Assembly: GCF_003990335.1 (NCBI RefSeq)
Contig: NZ_CP034683.1
Span: forward strand, 2,649,501 to 2,713,500
Direction: 5' to 3'
Length of the DNA stretch: 64,000 bases
DNA from: Rheinheimera mangrovi
GTDB lineage: Bacteria; Pseudomonadota; Gammaproteobacteria; Enterobacterales; Alteromonadaceae
Shown here one piece after another: positions 27,500 through 36,364 of the stretch (position 1 is its first letter; each line of letters starts with the position of its first letter). The notes under the pieces were generated by a model. That model saw nothing but the letters and a program-made list of their open reading frames with translations, was not told the DNA's origin and ran no database searches. A program made the position numbers and the translations under genes.

Positions 27500-27808
27500 A
27501 TGAGTATTAGTAAACAGTATTTAAAAACCAAACCTGTATGCAAAGTGACCTTCACTTTTGCAGGCCATCAATACCCAGAAGCGCAAAGAGTGGCTTTGGC
27601 GGGAGACTTTAATAACTGGGATCCGGAAGCTGTGTTGATGAAAAAAACCAAAACTGGTGATTTCACCGCCAGCTTAAATCTGGATAAAGAAAAGCAGTAT
27701 CAATTCAGATATGTTGTAGATGGGCAAACCTGGTTAAATGACGATGAAGCGGACGCTTATGCGCCGACTCAGGTCAGTTACGATCAAAATTCAGTCGTTC
27801 AGCTGTAA
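27500..27808 (+). CDS. Lone CBM48 / isoamylase early-set domain protein
   Basis: 102 residues starting at an ATG preceded by AGGAAGG. It is almost entirely one glycogen-binding immunoglobulin-like domain: VALAGDFNNWDPEAVLMKK, then QYQFRYVVDGQTWLNDDEAD, as in AMPK-beta-type CBM48 domains. There is no catalytic domain and no signal peptide. Such proteins may sense or bind glycogen or other alpha-glucans in the cytoplasm. No glycogen genes are nearby in the window. Role unknown. Confidence 0.85.
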   Translation: MSISKQYLKTKPVCKVTFTFAGHQYPEAQRVALAGDFNNWDPEAVLMKKTKTGDFTASLNLDKEKQYQFRYVVDGQTWLNDDEADAYAPTQVSYDQNSVVQL

Positions 27809-27814
27809 AAACGA

Positions 27815-27842
27815 ATGGGGGGCAGAGTCTCTGCCCCCCCAT
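27815..27842. terminator. Strong GC hairpin between convergent genes
   Basis: ATGGGGGGCAGAG / CTCTGCCCCCCCAT. On the minus strand the stem is followed by ATTCGTTTTT, so it mainly suits the FabH-like gene; it may also end the CBM48 transcript. Confidence 0.65.
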
Positions 27843-27849
27843 TAATCGC

Positions 27850-28968
27850 TTAGCGTTTTTCCAGTACCAGGCAACCTACTGAGTAGCCTGCACCAAAAGA
27901 GCATAAAATGGCTTTTTCGCCAGATTGAATGCCTTCTTTGTTTTTGTGAAATGCAATCACTGAACCAGCTGAAGCCGTATTGGCATAGGTATCCAACACC
28001 AGTGGAGCCTCTTCAGGCAAAGGGTCTCGGCCTAAGATTTTCTTCGCAGCAAACAGGTTCATATTGATATTGGCCTGATGCAACCATAAACGTTTTAAAT
28101 CGTCCGGAGCTACAGCTAAACGCTGCATCTCATTTAAAATCACATCCGCCACTATCGGCAGTAGCTCTTTAAATACTTTGCGGCCTTGTTGTTTAAAGAA
28201 TGGCGCGTCATGATCAGTGTCCGGATGGCAATGTTCGGTGTATCCGACATCACAACGGATATTGTTAGAAAACTCAGTTTTTAAGCTCATGCCAAGAATG
28301 CGATAAGCATTGTCGGACGTAACAGTGTCCTCCGCTTCAATAATTGTTGCGGTGCAGACATCACCAAAAATAAAGTGACTGTCACGGTTGGTGTAATTCA
28401 CTTGTGGTGAGGCAAATTCAGGATTGACTACCAGCACCACTTTGGCCATACCACCGCGAATAGCATTCACTGCATTGCTGATGGCAAAAGTAGCAGATGA
28501 GCAGGCCACATTCATATCAAAAGCATAACCTGTTGCACCTAAAGCCTGCTGCAGCTCGATAGACAAAGCTGGGTAAGGACGCTGCATATTGGACGCTGCA
28601 CAAATGATCAGATCGATATCTGCTGCGGTTTTGCCGGCTTGTGCCATAGCTTCCTGTGCAGCCACTATGGCCATTTCGACCATTTCAGGATGTTGATCTT
28701 CTCCACGTTTAGGGAAAACCGGCATCATCACAGCGGGGTCTAAAATGCCCTCTTTGTGCAACACATGACGGGATTTAATGCCTGAGGCTTTTTCAATAAA
28801 CTCGCAACTGGAATACTCCAAAGCAGCTAATTCACCGGCTTCAATGTCAGCAGCATATTGTTCGTTAAACAAATCGACATACTGATTAAAACTAGCGACT
28901 AACTCTTCGTTGGTGACAGTTTCGGTGGGTGTAAACAGGCCTGAGCCGCTGATCAGCACATTTTTCAT
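27850..28968 (-). CDS. Beta-ketoacyl-ACP synthase III-like protein
   Basis: 372 residues, thiolase fold. The Cys-His-Asn triad of FabH enzymes is visible: C156 (NVACSSATF), H297 (LHQANINMN), N330 (DTYANTASAG). It is about 55 residues longer than E. coli FabH, with an inserted stretch near residues 30-95, so it belongs to a separate FabH-like group common in marine gammaproteobacteria. It condenses an acyl-CoA with malonyl-ACP or performs a related Claisen condensation. It stands alone, away from any fab cluster, so a special primer substrate or a non-fatty-acid product is possible. Confidence 0.88.
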   Translation of the reverse strand: MKNVLISGSGLFTPTETVTNEELVASFNQYVDLFNEQYAADIEAGELAALEYSSCEFIEKASGIKSRHVLHKEGILDPAVMMPVFPKRGEDQHPEMVEMAIVAAQEAMAQAGKTAADIDLIICAASNMQRPYPALSIELQQALGATGYAFDMNVACSSATFAISNAVNAIRGGMAKVVLVVNPEFASPQVNYTNRDSHFIFGDVCTATIIEAEDTVTSDNAYRILGMSLKTEFSNNIRCDVGYTEHCHPDTDHDAPFFKQQGRKVFKELLPIVADVILNEMQRLAVAPDDLKRLWLHQANINMNLFAAKKILGRDPLPEEAPLVLDTYANTASAGSVIAFHKNKEGIQSGEKAILCSFGAGYSVGCLVLEKR

Positions 28969-29061
28969 TCAGAATACCTTTGTCATTAAGTGCAACTTCT
29001 TTTCATGAGTTGCTGAATTGGTCGCTATTCTAGCTTAATTTCGCTGAAATCAGCCAGATTG

Positions 29062-30111
29062 TTACTGCTTATATAGAACTACTGTACTTGCAACCTTGTC
29101 TTGAATGGCCTGACGGTTTGGATCCCAAAGTATTTGCGCAAACCCGATCAGGCCAGTCGCAAGACCTGCACCATAACCGCCTTGCCGGCTAAACGACGCC
29201 CATAAGCTCAACGGCTGATTATCCAATTGCACCACCCGGATACGGGTCAGCAGCTTGCCGATAGTCTGGCCATTGTTCCAGCTGATATAAAAGGTGAAAT
29301 AAAACATGGCCCAGCCAAAACCCAAACCAAAGTCGGCCAATATACCTTTGACCCATTTGATCAGGCTGTAATCGGAGTTTTTTAGCTTATCAAGCACTGA
29401 ATAAGTCTCTTCCTTGGCCGGCACTGTCACTGGTGCTGCTATAACAGGTGCAGTCGTCACAGGCTCAGTCACCACTTGTGGTTCAACCACATATTTATCC
29501 AACAAAGCGCGTTTTTTTGCGCCTTTAAGTGGAGTGATATCCAACACCCCTTCAAGCAAATCGCGCTGATGTTCAGTACTGACACCAGACTCTTGCAGCT
29601 CAAGCGCCAGCTCTTTTATTTTGTCTTCCACGCACTCATCATCACATTCGTTGGTAGATAACTCTATCGACACTTTCGCCAGTTCAGCGCCTGCATGCGG
29701 GGTTAAATTCATCTCAGAGGCTGAACTTGAATCCTGCTTCTGTTCCTTCACTAGTTGAGGTGCCCAACTTAAAGTACCCAACATAGTTAAGGTTGCAAAC
29801 ACCATCAACAACAGATGATTTCTGTTTTGGGTTTTGTATCTGTTCCAACATAAATACAGCATGGTGGGGAACACAAAAATCAAACTGGCAGATGCCAAAC
29901 CACTGATAATTAAGCCGTCTATGCCCATTGCAATTCCTCGTCGCAAGGGCTTGGCCAAAGGCTGACCTATCAACTCATCAGCCACAGTAAAGGCATGGGG
30001 CGTCACTATTTGCCGAACTTCTTTTTTTGTCAGCTGATGCCCTGTTTCGTCGACAAAAGTGTCAGGCGCTACTTCTCTGATATCCTGATGATCCGGCTGT
30101 TCGTGTTGCAT
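29062..30111 (-). CDS. RDD family membrane protein with large soluble insert
   Basis: 349 residues. A hydrophilic N-terminus (1-50) is followed by a TM pair (about 60-118) and a charged insert of about 110 residues with D/E-rich and Pro/Val/Thr-rich parts (125-235). The C-terminal RDD core follows, with NNGQTIGKLLTRIRVVQLDN and FSRQGGYGAGLATGLIGFA and a final DPNRQAIQDKVASTVVLYK, the classical RDD ending. It lies 57 bases after the VWA gene on the same strand, so it is probably the third member of that operon. RDD proteins are often transport-related; the role here is unknown. Confidence 0.85.
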   Translation of the reverse strand: MQHEQPDHQDIREVAPDTFVDETGHQLTKKEVRQIVTPHAFTVADELIGQPLAKPLRRGIAMGIDGLIISGLASASLIFVFPTMLYLCWNRYKTQNRNHLLLMVFATLTMLGTLSWAPQLVKEQKQDSSSASEMNLTPHAGAELAKVSIELSTNECDDECVEDKIKELALELQESGVSTEHQRDLLEGVLDITPLKGAKKRALLDKYVVEPQVVTEPVTTAPVIAAPVTVPAKEETYSVLDKLKNSDYSLIKWVKGILADFGLGFGWAMFYFTFYISWNNGQTIGKLLTRIRVVQLDNQPLSLWASFSRQGGYGAGLATGLIGFAQILWDPNRQAIQDKVASTVVLYKQ

Positions 30112-30168
30112 TACATGTCCCGTAAATGCCTGATGAATAAACCACTTTAATCAGTTCGTCTGACCTTT

Positions 30169-31347
30169 TCAATGCCGCTTTGATAAATGCCGGATGGCAC
30201 CGCTTAAGCCGTCCAGCGTCATGCCATACATCTGGTTTTGCATCAGCTTTTGCAGTATTTCAATAGAGTGATAGTGACTCCACCAGGCTTGAGGTTGTGG
30301 GTTCAACCAGACCGCGTTTGGAAAATGCGCTAACAGCCGTTTTAACCAGACTTCACCGGACTCTGGGTTAAAGTGTTCGACACTGCCACCCGGATAGGTA
30401 ATTTCATAGGGCCCCATGGTGGCGTCCCCAACAAAAATGACTTTGTAGTCACTATGGTAGGTTTGTAACAGCTGAGTGATTGAGACCGCATCGGCATTAC
30501 GTCTTTGATGAGTGCGCCATACCTGCTCGTACGGGCAGTTATGAAAGTAAAAAAACTCCAGATGTTTAAATTCAGTGCGGGCAGCGGCAAATAGCTGCTC
30601 GCATTCATGAATATAATCATCCATAGAGCCGCCTATATCAAAAAACATCAGCACTTTGACTGCATTATGCCGCTCGCTCTGAAACTTTAAATCCAGCCAG
30701 CCCGCTTGCTGAGCTGTGGCTTTAATAGTGCCGTTTAAATCCAGTTCAGTGGCTTGTCCGGTACGGGCAAAACGCCGCAATTGCCGCAAGGCCAGCTGCA
30801 TAGCTCTGTGGTTCAGCTCTGCATGTTGATCAAAATCTTTAAAATCACGCTTATCCCATACCTTAACCGCCCGGCGCTGGCCACTGCCCTGCTGGCCCAC
30901 TCTGATGCCTTCAGGATGATAACCATAAGCACCAAAAGGTGACGAACCACCTGTACCTATCCATTTATTGCCGCCTGCGTGTTTTTCTTGCTGCTCTTTT
31001 AAACGCTGCTTAAATTGCTCCAGCAACTGCTCAAGCCCACCTAAAGAAACCAGTTTGGCTTTGTCTTCTTCACTCAACTGACGAATAAGCCCAGGCAGCA
31101 ACCAGTGATCCGGAATAAGTGAAGCTAAATCCAGACTTTCAACGCCGTCAAAATACTCTGCAAAAGCACGGTCAAATTTGTCGTACTGGCTTTCATCTTT
31201 CACCAGACACAAACGCGCCAATAAATAAAAGTCATCTGTACTTGCAAAAATAAGGTGCTGCTGCAGCGCCTTCAGTAAATCCAGCAGTTCAGTGATGCTG
31301 GATTTCAGGCCATATTTGCGCAAGGTTAAAAAAAACGAAATCAGCAT
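30169..31347 (-). CDS. VWA domain protein, CoxE-like partner of MoxR
   Basis: 392 residues. The N-terminal helical part (FFLTLRKYGLKSSITELLDL) is typical of MoxR-linked VWA proteins. The C-terminal von Willebrand A domain carries FFDIGGSMDDYI, where the metal-site DxSxS reads DxGxS; this GG variant recurs in this subgroup. Its ATG lies one base after the MoxR stop, so the two are translationally linked. Likely works with the AAA ATPase as a chaperone-like pair that inserts metal or matures a client. The client is not obvious in the window. Confidence 0.88.
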   Translation of the reverse strand: MLISFFLTLRKYGLKSSITELLDLLKALQQHLIFASTDDFYLLARLCLVKDESQYDKFDRAFAEYFDGVESLDLASLIPDHWLLPGLIRQLSEEDKAKLVSLGGLEQLLEQFKQRLKEQQEKHAGGNKWIGTGGSSPFGAYGYHPEGIRVGQQGSGQRRAVKVWDKRDFKDFDQHAELNHRAMQLALRQLRRFARTGQATELDLNGTIKATAQQAGWLDLKFQSERHNAVKVLMFFDIGGSMDDYIHECEQLFAAARTEFKHLEFFYFHNCPYEQVWRTHQRRNADAVSITQLLQTYHSDYKVIFVGDATMGPYEITYPGGSVEHFNPESGEVWLKRLLAHFPNAVWLNPQPQAWWSHYHSIEILQKLMQNQMYGMTLDGLSGAIRHLSKRH

Positions 31348-31348
31348 A

Positions 31349-32194
31349 TCAACGGCCAGCGCGACGGGCCATAAAGGCCAGTTTTTCCAGCAAAGCTACA
31401 TCCTGCTCGTTTTTTAATAAGGCACCATACAATGGCATTAAACCGCCTTGATGTTGTTTATCCTGTAAAACCGAAGGCGCTATCTGTTCGGCTAGCAACA
31501 GTTTTAACCAATCCAACAGCTCCGAGGTCGACGGTTTTTTCTTTAAAGCGTCTACCGCTCTCAAGTCAAAAAACACCTCCAGTGCAGCCGTCAGTAAATC
31601 AGCCTGCAATGTGGGGAAATGCGCCAAAACGATTTGAGTTAAAGTGTCTTTGTCCGGAAAACGTATGTAGTGGAAAAAGCATCTGCGAAGAAAAGCGTCT
31701 GGCAATTCCTTCTCGTTATTCGACGTGATCACCACTATTGGCCGCTGCTTTGCACTGATACGCTCACCGGTTTCGTACACATCAAAGGACATCCGGTCAA
31801 GTTCATGCAATAAGTCGTTTGGAAACTCGATATCGGCTTTGTCGATTTCATCAATCAGCAGCACAGGGCGTTTTTCTGCGGTAAAAGCAGTCCAGAGTTT
31901 GCCTGGTTTGATGTAGTTGCTGATGTTGGCCACCCGCTCGCTGCCAAGCTGACCATCACGCAAACGCGATACTGCATCGTATTCATACAAACCCTGCTGC
32001 GCTTTACTGGTGGATTTGATTTGCCAGTTAATCAAATCAGTGCCTAAACTTGTGGCCAGCTCTTCCGCTAGACGGGTTTTGCCAGTACCAGGCTCACCTT
32101 TGATCAATAAAGGTTTTTCTAAGGTCACTGCGGCGTTTACTGCCAATGCCAGCTCTGGCGATAAAATATAGTGTTCTGTACTTTGAAAAATCAT
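31349..32194 (-). CDS. MoxR-type AAA ATPase
   Basis: 281 residues. Walker A is in IKGEPGTGKTRLAEELA (about 33-50) and Walker B in VLLIDEIDKADIEFPND, followed by sensor 1 (IVVITSNNEKELPDAFLRRC) and the arginine finger region. First gene of the moxR-VWA-RDD operon. MoxR ATPases with VWA partners act as cofactor-insertion or assembly chaperones in known systems. An internal promoter is not seen between it and the VWA gene. Confidence 0.92.
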   Translation of the reverse strand: MIFQSTEHYILSPELALAVNAAVTLEKPLLIKGEPGTGKTRLAEELATSLGTDLINWQIKSTSKAQQGLYEYDAVSRLRDGQLGSERVANISNYIKPGKLWTAFTAEKRPVLLIDEIDKADIEFPNDLLHELDRMSFDVYETGERISAKQRPIVVITSNNEKELPDAFLRRCFFHYIRFPDKDTLTQIVLAHFPTLQADLLTAALEVFFDLRAVDALKKKPSTSELLDWLKLLLAEQIAPSVLQDKQHQGGLMPLYGALLKNEQDVALLEKLAFMARRAGR

Positions 32195-32253
32195 GCTGTA
32201 CTGCTTTGTCGTTTTAAGTTGGGAATATCATATATCAAATCTTTTCTTTCGTT

Positions 32254-32280
32254 TTGACAAGGCCCGAGTATTCTTATAAC
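32254..32280 (+). promoter_or_regulatory. Candidate sigma-70 promoter of cysK
   Basis: TTGACA at 32254-32259 and TATAAC at 32275-32280, spacer 15 bases (slightly short), about 30 bases before the cysK start. Confidence 0.4.
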
Positions 32281-32309
32281 CATTCATCAAACCCTGAAGG
32301 TTTTTTATT

Positions 32310-33281
32310 ATGTCAAAGATCTATGAAGATAACTCACTCTCTATTGGTAACACGCCTCTGGTGCGCTTAAAGCGTGTCACTTCAGGTGCCAATGTATTTG
32401 CCAAAATCGAATCCCGTAACCCGAGTTTTTCTGTGAAATGTCGTTTAGGTGCAGCCTTGATTTGGGATGCAGAGAAAAAAGGTTTGTTAGGCCCTGGTAA
32501 AGAAATTATCGAACCAACTTCTGGTAATACTGGTATTGCTTTAGCTTTTGTTGCCGCCAGCCGCGGTTATGCGTTAACTCTGACCATGCCAGCCACTATG
32601 AGCTTAGAGCGCCGTAAGCTGCTGAAAGCTTTGGGCGCCAATTTAGTGCTGACTGAAGGCGCAAAAGGCATGAAAGGAGCTATCGAAAAAGCCAAAGAAA
32701 TTCTGGCGTCAGATCCTGACAAATACGTGTTTTTACAGCAGTTTGAAAACCCTGCTAACCCACAAATTCACTTTGACACCACAGGCCCTGAGATCTGGAA
32801 TGACACAGATGGCAAGGTGGACATCTTCGTGGCTGGTGTAGGCACAGGCGGTACTATTACTGGTGTTAGCCGTTATATAAAACACGAGAAAAAACACCCG
32901 CTGATTAGCGTGGCGGTAGAACCTGTAGACTCGCCAGTGATCACTCAAGCGCTGGCTGGTCAGGAAATTAAACCAGGTCCACATAAAATTCAGGGCATAG
33001 GCGCTGGTTTTATTCCGGGCAACCTGGATTTATCCATTATTGATGCGGTAGAAAGGGTCAGTAATGACGATGCCATTGCAATGGCGCACCGTCTGATGAA
33101 AGAGGAAGGTATTCTGGCTGGTATTTCTTCTGGTGCAGCCGTAGTTGCAGCGAAACGTTTAGCAGAGCTGCCAGAAAATTCCGGTAAAAACATTGTGGTC
33201 ATTATTCCAAGTTCAACAGAACGTTATTTATCCAGCGCATTGTTTGCAGACTTCTTCACCGAAAGTGAATTACAAGCTTAA
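32310..33281 (+). CDS. cysK: Cysteine synthase A
   Basis: 323 residues. PLP-dependent O-acetylserine sulfhydrylase making L-cysteine and acetate from O-acetylserine and sulfide. PLP lysine is K43 in [12 protein letters not shown], a form characteristic of enteric-type Cys[11 protein letters not shown] and [14 protein letters not shown] bind the cofactor phosphate and substrate. Cytoplasmic. It is monocistronic with its own promoter and terminator. Cysteine made here is the substrate class consumed by the desulfurase fusion at 47.7 kb, though no direct link is shown. Confidence 0.96.
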   Translation: MSKIYEDNSLSIGNTPLVRLKRVTSGANVFAKIESRNPSFSVKCRLGAALIWDAEKKGLLGPGKEIIEPTSGNTGIALAFVAASRGYALTLTMPATMSLERRKLLKALGANLVLTEGAKGMKGAIEKAKEILASDPDKYVFLQQFENPANPQIHFDTTGPEIWNDTDGKVDIFVAGVGTGGTITGVSRYIKHEKKHPLISVAVEPVDSPVITQALAGQEIKPGPHKIQGIGAGFIPGNLDLSIIDAVERVSNDDAIAMAHRLMKEEGILAGISSGAAVVAAKRLAELPENSGKNIVVIIPSSTERYLSSALFADFFTESELQA

Positions 33282-33300
33282 CCTGCATTTTACTTAGCGG

Positions 33301-33327
33301 AAAACGGCTCAATTGAGCCGTTTTTTT
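33301..33327 (+). terminator. Terminator of cysK
   Basis: Perfect 10-bp stem AAAACGGCTC / GAGCCGTTTT with AATT loop and a run of seven T. Confidence 0.92.
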
Positions 33328-33341
33328 CGTCTGATTTAACC

Positions 33342-33899
33342 TTAGCTGTTCAGATAAGTTTTGGTATCAATCACTTGTGCATAAGCAAAACTTAAAGCAG
33401 CCATATAAGCGGCGTGCACCAGTGCGGCTGGTACTTTGACACCGTTAAACTCTAAATCCAAAGTGGCACAGGCATCGTGCAATACAGTGCAGTCATAATC
33501 AAAATCTTTACCTGCGCGAGTCATCGCATCAATACACATATGACTCATTGCACCTACGATTACCAGCTTTTTTATTCCGGCTTTCTGTAGAATTTGCGCT
33601 AAGTTGGTGTCTTTAAAGCTGTTGATTTGTTGCTTTAACACCACCTCTTCTGAAGATAGAGCCGCCACACTTTGATGAATTTGTGCGCCCTCTGAACCCG
33701 GGCGGAAAAAAGGCGCGTCATCTGACGCAAATTCGTGACGTACATGCACCACTAAATCCCCTTGCTGGCGAAACTTTTGCAGTACTAAAGCAGCATTGGC
33801 TGCGGCTTGTTCTGTGCCCACCAGCGGCCATTTGGCACCTGGAAAGCTGCTGTAATAATCGTTTTGGAAGTCAATTAACACTAATGCTGTTTTGCTCAT
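33342..33899 (-). CDS. Isochorismatase-family cysteine hydrolase
   Basis: 185 residues, full family length. The catalytic triad is D10 (LVLIDFQNDY), K89 (VLKQQINSF) and C122 (MSHMCIDAMTR). The family hydrolyses amides such as nicotinamide, or vinyl ethers such as isochorismate; the substrate here is not readable. It is divergent from a GlxA-type AraC regulator 131 bases away, which commonly controls this kind of neighbour. Confidence 0.92.
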   Translation of the reverse strand: MSKTALVLIDFQNDYYSSFPGAKWPLVGTEQAAANAALVLQKFRQQGDLVVHVRHEFASDDAPFFRPGSEGAQIHQSVAALSSEEVVLKQQINSFKDTNLAQILQKAGIKKLVIVGAMSHMCIDAMTRAGKDFDYDCTVLHDACATLDLEFNGVKVPAALVHAAYMAALSFAYAQVIDTKTYLNS

Positions 33900-33994
33900 G
33901 ATATCTCTCCGTTGTTTTAGTCAGGCTGTGGTTGATTTGAACTGCTTTGTTTGACGACAAACACAGTCTACGAAAAAACTCCTGCTAGACTACA

Positions 33995-34008
33995 TGTCTG
34001 AACCGACA
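33995..34008. promoter_or_regulatory. Possible operator in the hydrolase/regulator divergent promoter
   Basis: TGTC-N6-GACA inverted repeat about 25 bases before the regulator start. Short, so of low weight. Confidence 0.25.
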
Positions 34009-34030
34009 CATAACAGGCACAAACTGACAA

Positions 34031-34963
34031 ATGCGTACAGAGATCAACATCGCTATTCTGAGTTACCCTGGAGCTATGTTAAGTGCTGTATTTGGTTTGA
34101 GTGAAATGCTCGGCATTTGCAACAAAATCTGTACTGAACAAGTCAGGCCGGAGCATTTTGTCTTACACCAACTGACACCTGATACATTATTAACCGCCCC
34201 CACGCCGTTTTTTCAGGCCATTATTCTGCCACCTTGCATTGAGGGAGATTATTATCTGAAGCCCGACGCTTTGGTACTGCAGTGGTTAAAGCAGTCTCAC
34301 AGCAACGGCAGCCTGCTCTGCTCCGCCTGTGCCGGTGCTTTTATTCTGGCGTCCACCGGCCTGATGCAACAAAGGCAAATGACCACCCACTGGGATTTGG
34401 CTGATCTGTTTAAAAAGCAGCATCCCAAGGTGACACTACAGATTGAAAAAAATCTGATTAATGATGGAGATATATTAAGTAGCGGCGGTTTAATGGCTTG
34501 GGTTGATTTAGGGCTGGAACTGATAGGCCAACTGGCTTCTCCTGCACTTATTCATCCGGTTGGCGCTTATCTGATCATTGATACAGCGCGGCGTGAACAA
34601 CGCTATTACCAACGCTTTAGTCCACAGATGGACCATGGAGATAAACAAATCGTTAAATTACAGCAGCATTTGCAGCAACACTATGCGCAAGCACTCAGCG
34701 CCAACGCTATGGCGTCTTTTTGTTTTTTAACTGAACGTACTTTTTTGCGACGTTTTGTCAAAGCAACAGGCTTTAAGCCTTCACTTTACCTGCAACGACT
34801 ACGCATTCAAAAAGCCTGCGAATTATTGAAGCAGCCTTTAACACCAATAGGGCAAGTGCCGTTTCAGGTGGGGTATGAGGACGCCAGTGCATTTCGTAAA
34901 GCGTTTTTACAGATCACAGGACTAAGCCCCAGTGCTTTTCGCAACCGTTTTAGCCGAGGCTAA
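34031..34963 (+). CDS. GlxA-type AraC family transcriptional regulator
   Basis: 310 residues. N-terminal DJ-1/PfpI-like domain (about 1-175) with CSACAGAFILASTGLM at the nucleophile elbow and TTHWDL after it; C-terminal AraC-type double helix-turn-helix (about 210-308) with LTERTFLRRFVKATGFKPS and VPFQVGYEDASAFRKAF. Probably regulates the divergent isochorismatase-family hydrolase in response to a small amide or amine. DNA-binding, cytoplasmic. Confidence 0.93.
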   Translation: MRTEINIAILSYPGAMLSAVFGLSEMLGICNKICTEQVRPEHFVLHQLTPDTLLTAPTPFFQAIILPPCIEGDYYLKPDALVLQWLKQSHSNGSLLCSACAGAFILASTGLMQQRQMTTHWDLADLFKKQHPKVTLQIEKNLINDGDILSSGGLMAWVDLGLELIGQLASPALIHPVGAYLIIDTARREQRYYQRFSPQMDHGDKQIVKLQQHLQQHYAQALSANAMASFCFLTERTFLRRFVKATGFKPSLYLQRLRIQKACELLKQPLTPIGQVPFQVGYEDASAFRKAFLQITGLSPSAFRNRFSRG

Positions 34964-35094
34964 ATACCTTATAGTTCAATGCATTAGTGTTGCTACATCA
35001 TGACAAAAACCTGTGCCAGATGCAGGGTTTTCTTTACTTTTGGCCGGAAAAAAATCACACTGTCGGCTAAATTATTTTTTTATGGATTGAGCTA

Positions 35095-35556
35095 ATGCGG
35101 ACCGGACTAATGCAAAAATTTTTCGTGCTGATCGTTTCACTGCTGTTGTTATCTTGCTCTGAAGATGCACCAAAAGTTAATGCGGATTTAGGTTCGCCCG
35201 AATTTGCTGCAGGTGAGTTTTTTCACTCGTTGTACACCACCAAAGATTTAGAGCGGGCTAAAGCGCTGAGCACTGAGTCCTATGCCCGTATTCTGGATGC
35301 TTATGGCAATACCCGGGGAGTGGTGCGGACTTTGTACAATATGAGTTTTGATGAAGTAAATATCAGCATTGACCGCACAGGTAAAAATCTGCGCGAACAA
35401 TACGGTAATCATGCAGAGATCACCATGTTGTTTGAAGGCAAAAGCAACGGCAATAAGAAGATAGAGCTGCGTATTGTCAAAATGGTAAAAGAAGATGGCC
35501 GCTGGCTGGTGGAAGGGGTGAAGCCTAATCCTTATTCCAGAACTGAGGTTTTATAG
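35095..35556 (+). CDS. Small lipoprotein of unknown function
   Basis: 153 residues; start at ATG 35095, or ATG 35110 (MQKFFVLIVSLLLLSC), which also has GGA upstream. The signal ends in a lipobox LLLLSC, predicting a lipoprotein. The mature part is mixed alpha/beta (PEFAAGEFFHSLYTTKDLER onward, ending DGRWLVEGVKPN), a pattern like NTF2-fold DUF4878-type lipoproteins. I do not recognise a specific family. It stands alone, followed by a family B repeat. Confidence 0.8.
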   Translation: MRTGLMQKFFVLIVSLLLLSCSEDAPKVNADLGSPEFAAGEFFHSLYTTKDLERAKALSTESYARILDAYGNTRGVVRTLYNMSFDEVNISIDRTGKNLREQYGNHAEITMLFEGKSNGNKKIELRIVKMVKEDGRWLVEGVKPNPYSRTEVL

Positions 35557-35563
35557 GAATTCA

Positions 35564-35598
35564 AGACGGGCGGGTACAAGACCCGCCCCTACGTTTTT
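35564..35598. repeat. Dispersed GC-rich palindrome, family B
   Basis: AGACGGGCGGGTacaagACCCGCCC, then CTACGTTTTT. The stem GGCGGGT/ACCCGCC plus T-run could act as a terminator for the lipoprotein gene. Confidence 0.7.
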
Positions 35599-35609
35599 GG
35601 GCTGGAGAG

Positions 35610-36341
35610 TTAACGTTTAAAAAATTGCTGGATCACCTGTTGGCAATCCGGCCCTTGCAATAAACGGCTAAAATCAGCCAGCTCCAACGCTATCGCCTGC
35701 TGTACTGCACTGCCACTTTTCATCAGTTTTTTACTGCTTTGCACCGCATCTGCCGGTAATGCCGCCAGTTTTTTCGCCTTGTTAAAAGCAAATTCAAGCA
35801 AGTCCTCTTTCGCCACCAGTTGATTCACTATACCAATACGCCAGGCTTCATTGCCATCTATGGCTTCAGACAGCAGTAATAGACTGCTGGCGCGCTGATG
35901 GCCAATCAGCAAAGGCAACAACAGACTCGAACCCGCTTCGGGACATAATCCCAACTGAGTAAAAGGTAACTGAAAACGACAATCAGCAGTGCTATACACC
36001 AAATCACAATGCAGCAGCACTGTAGTACCAATACCTATTGCCAGCCCAGCCACTGCGGCCACTACAGGCTTTGGAAACTTTGCCATTTCATACAAAAACA
36101 TCACGGTTGGATGAGTGTCGTTGAGTTCACCACTTTGTAAAAAATCGGCTAAATCATTGCCTGATGAAAAACATTCAGCAGAGCCTTGCAGCACTACTAC
36201 TTTGATATCGTCATTTTGCGCTGCCTGTTGAAGTTGTTGCACCAGCTGTTGATACATTAGCTTGTTCAATGCGTTTTTTTTATCTGGCCTATTCAGGGTC
36301 AGGGTTAACACGCCCTGCTCTATTGCTACTTCAATACTCAT
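35610..36341 (-). CDS. Enoyl-CoA hydratase/isomerase family protein
   Basis: 243 residues, crotonase fold. Oxyanion-hole regions ECFSSGNDLADFLQ and VAAVAGLAIGIGTTVLLHCD are clear, followed by FQLPFTQLGLCPEAGSSLLL. The SGNDLADF form is common in delta3-delta2-enoyl-CoA isomerase-like and PaaG-like members, so isomerase activity is as likely as hydratase. It probably takes part in fatty-acid or aromatic-acid breakdown. It lies just downstream of ggt on the same strand (23-base gap). Confidence 0.9.
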   Translation of the reverse strand: MSIEVAIEQGVLTLTLNRPDKKNALNKLMYQQLVQQLQQAAQNDDIKVVVLQGSAECFSSGNDLADFLQSGELNDTHPTVMFLYEMAKFPKPVVAAVAGLAIGIGTTVLLHCDLVYSTADCRFQLPFTQLGLCPEAGSSLLLPLLIGHQRASSLLLLSEAIDGNEAWRIGIVNQLVAKEDLLEFAFNKAKKLAALPADAVQSSKKLMKSGSAVQQAIALELADFSRLLQGPDCQQVIQQFFKR

Positions 36342-36364
36342 CTGTTGTCCTGACTGTTTTTGCT

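Noticed and set aside
28969..29061. FadR-like TTGGTCG half-site before the FabH-like gene
   Set aside because: Only a half-site is present; no CTG-N7-CAG core was found.
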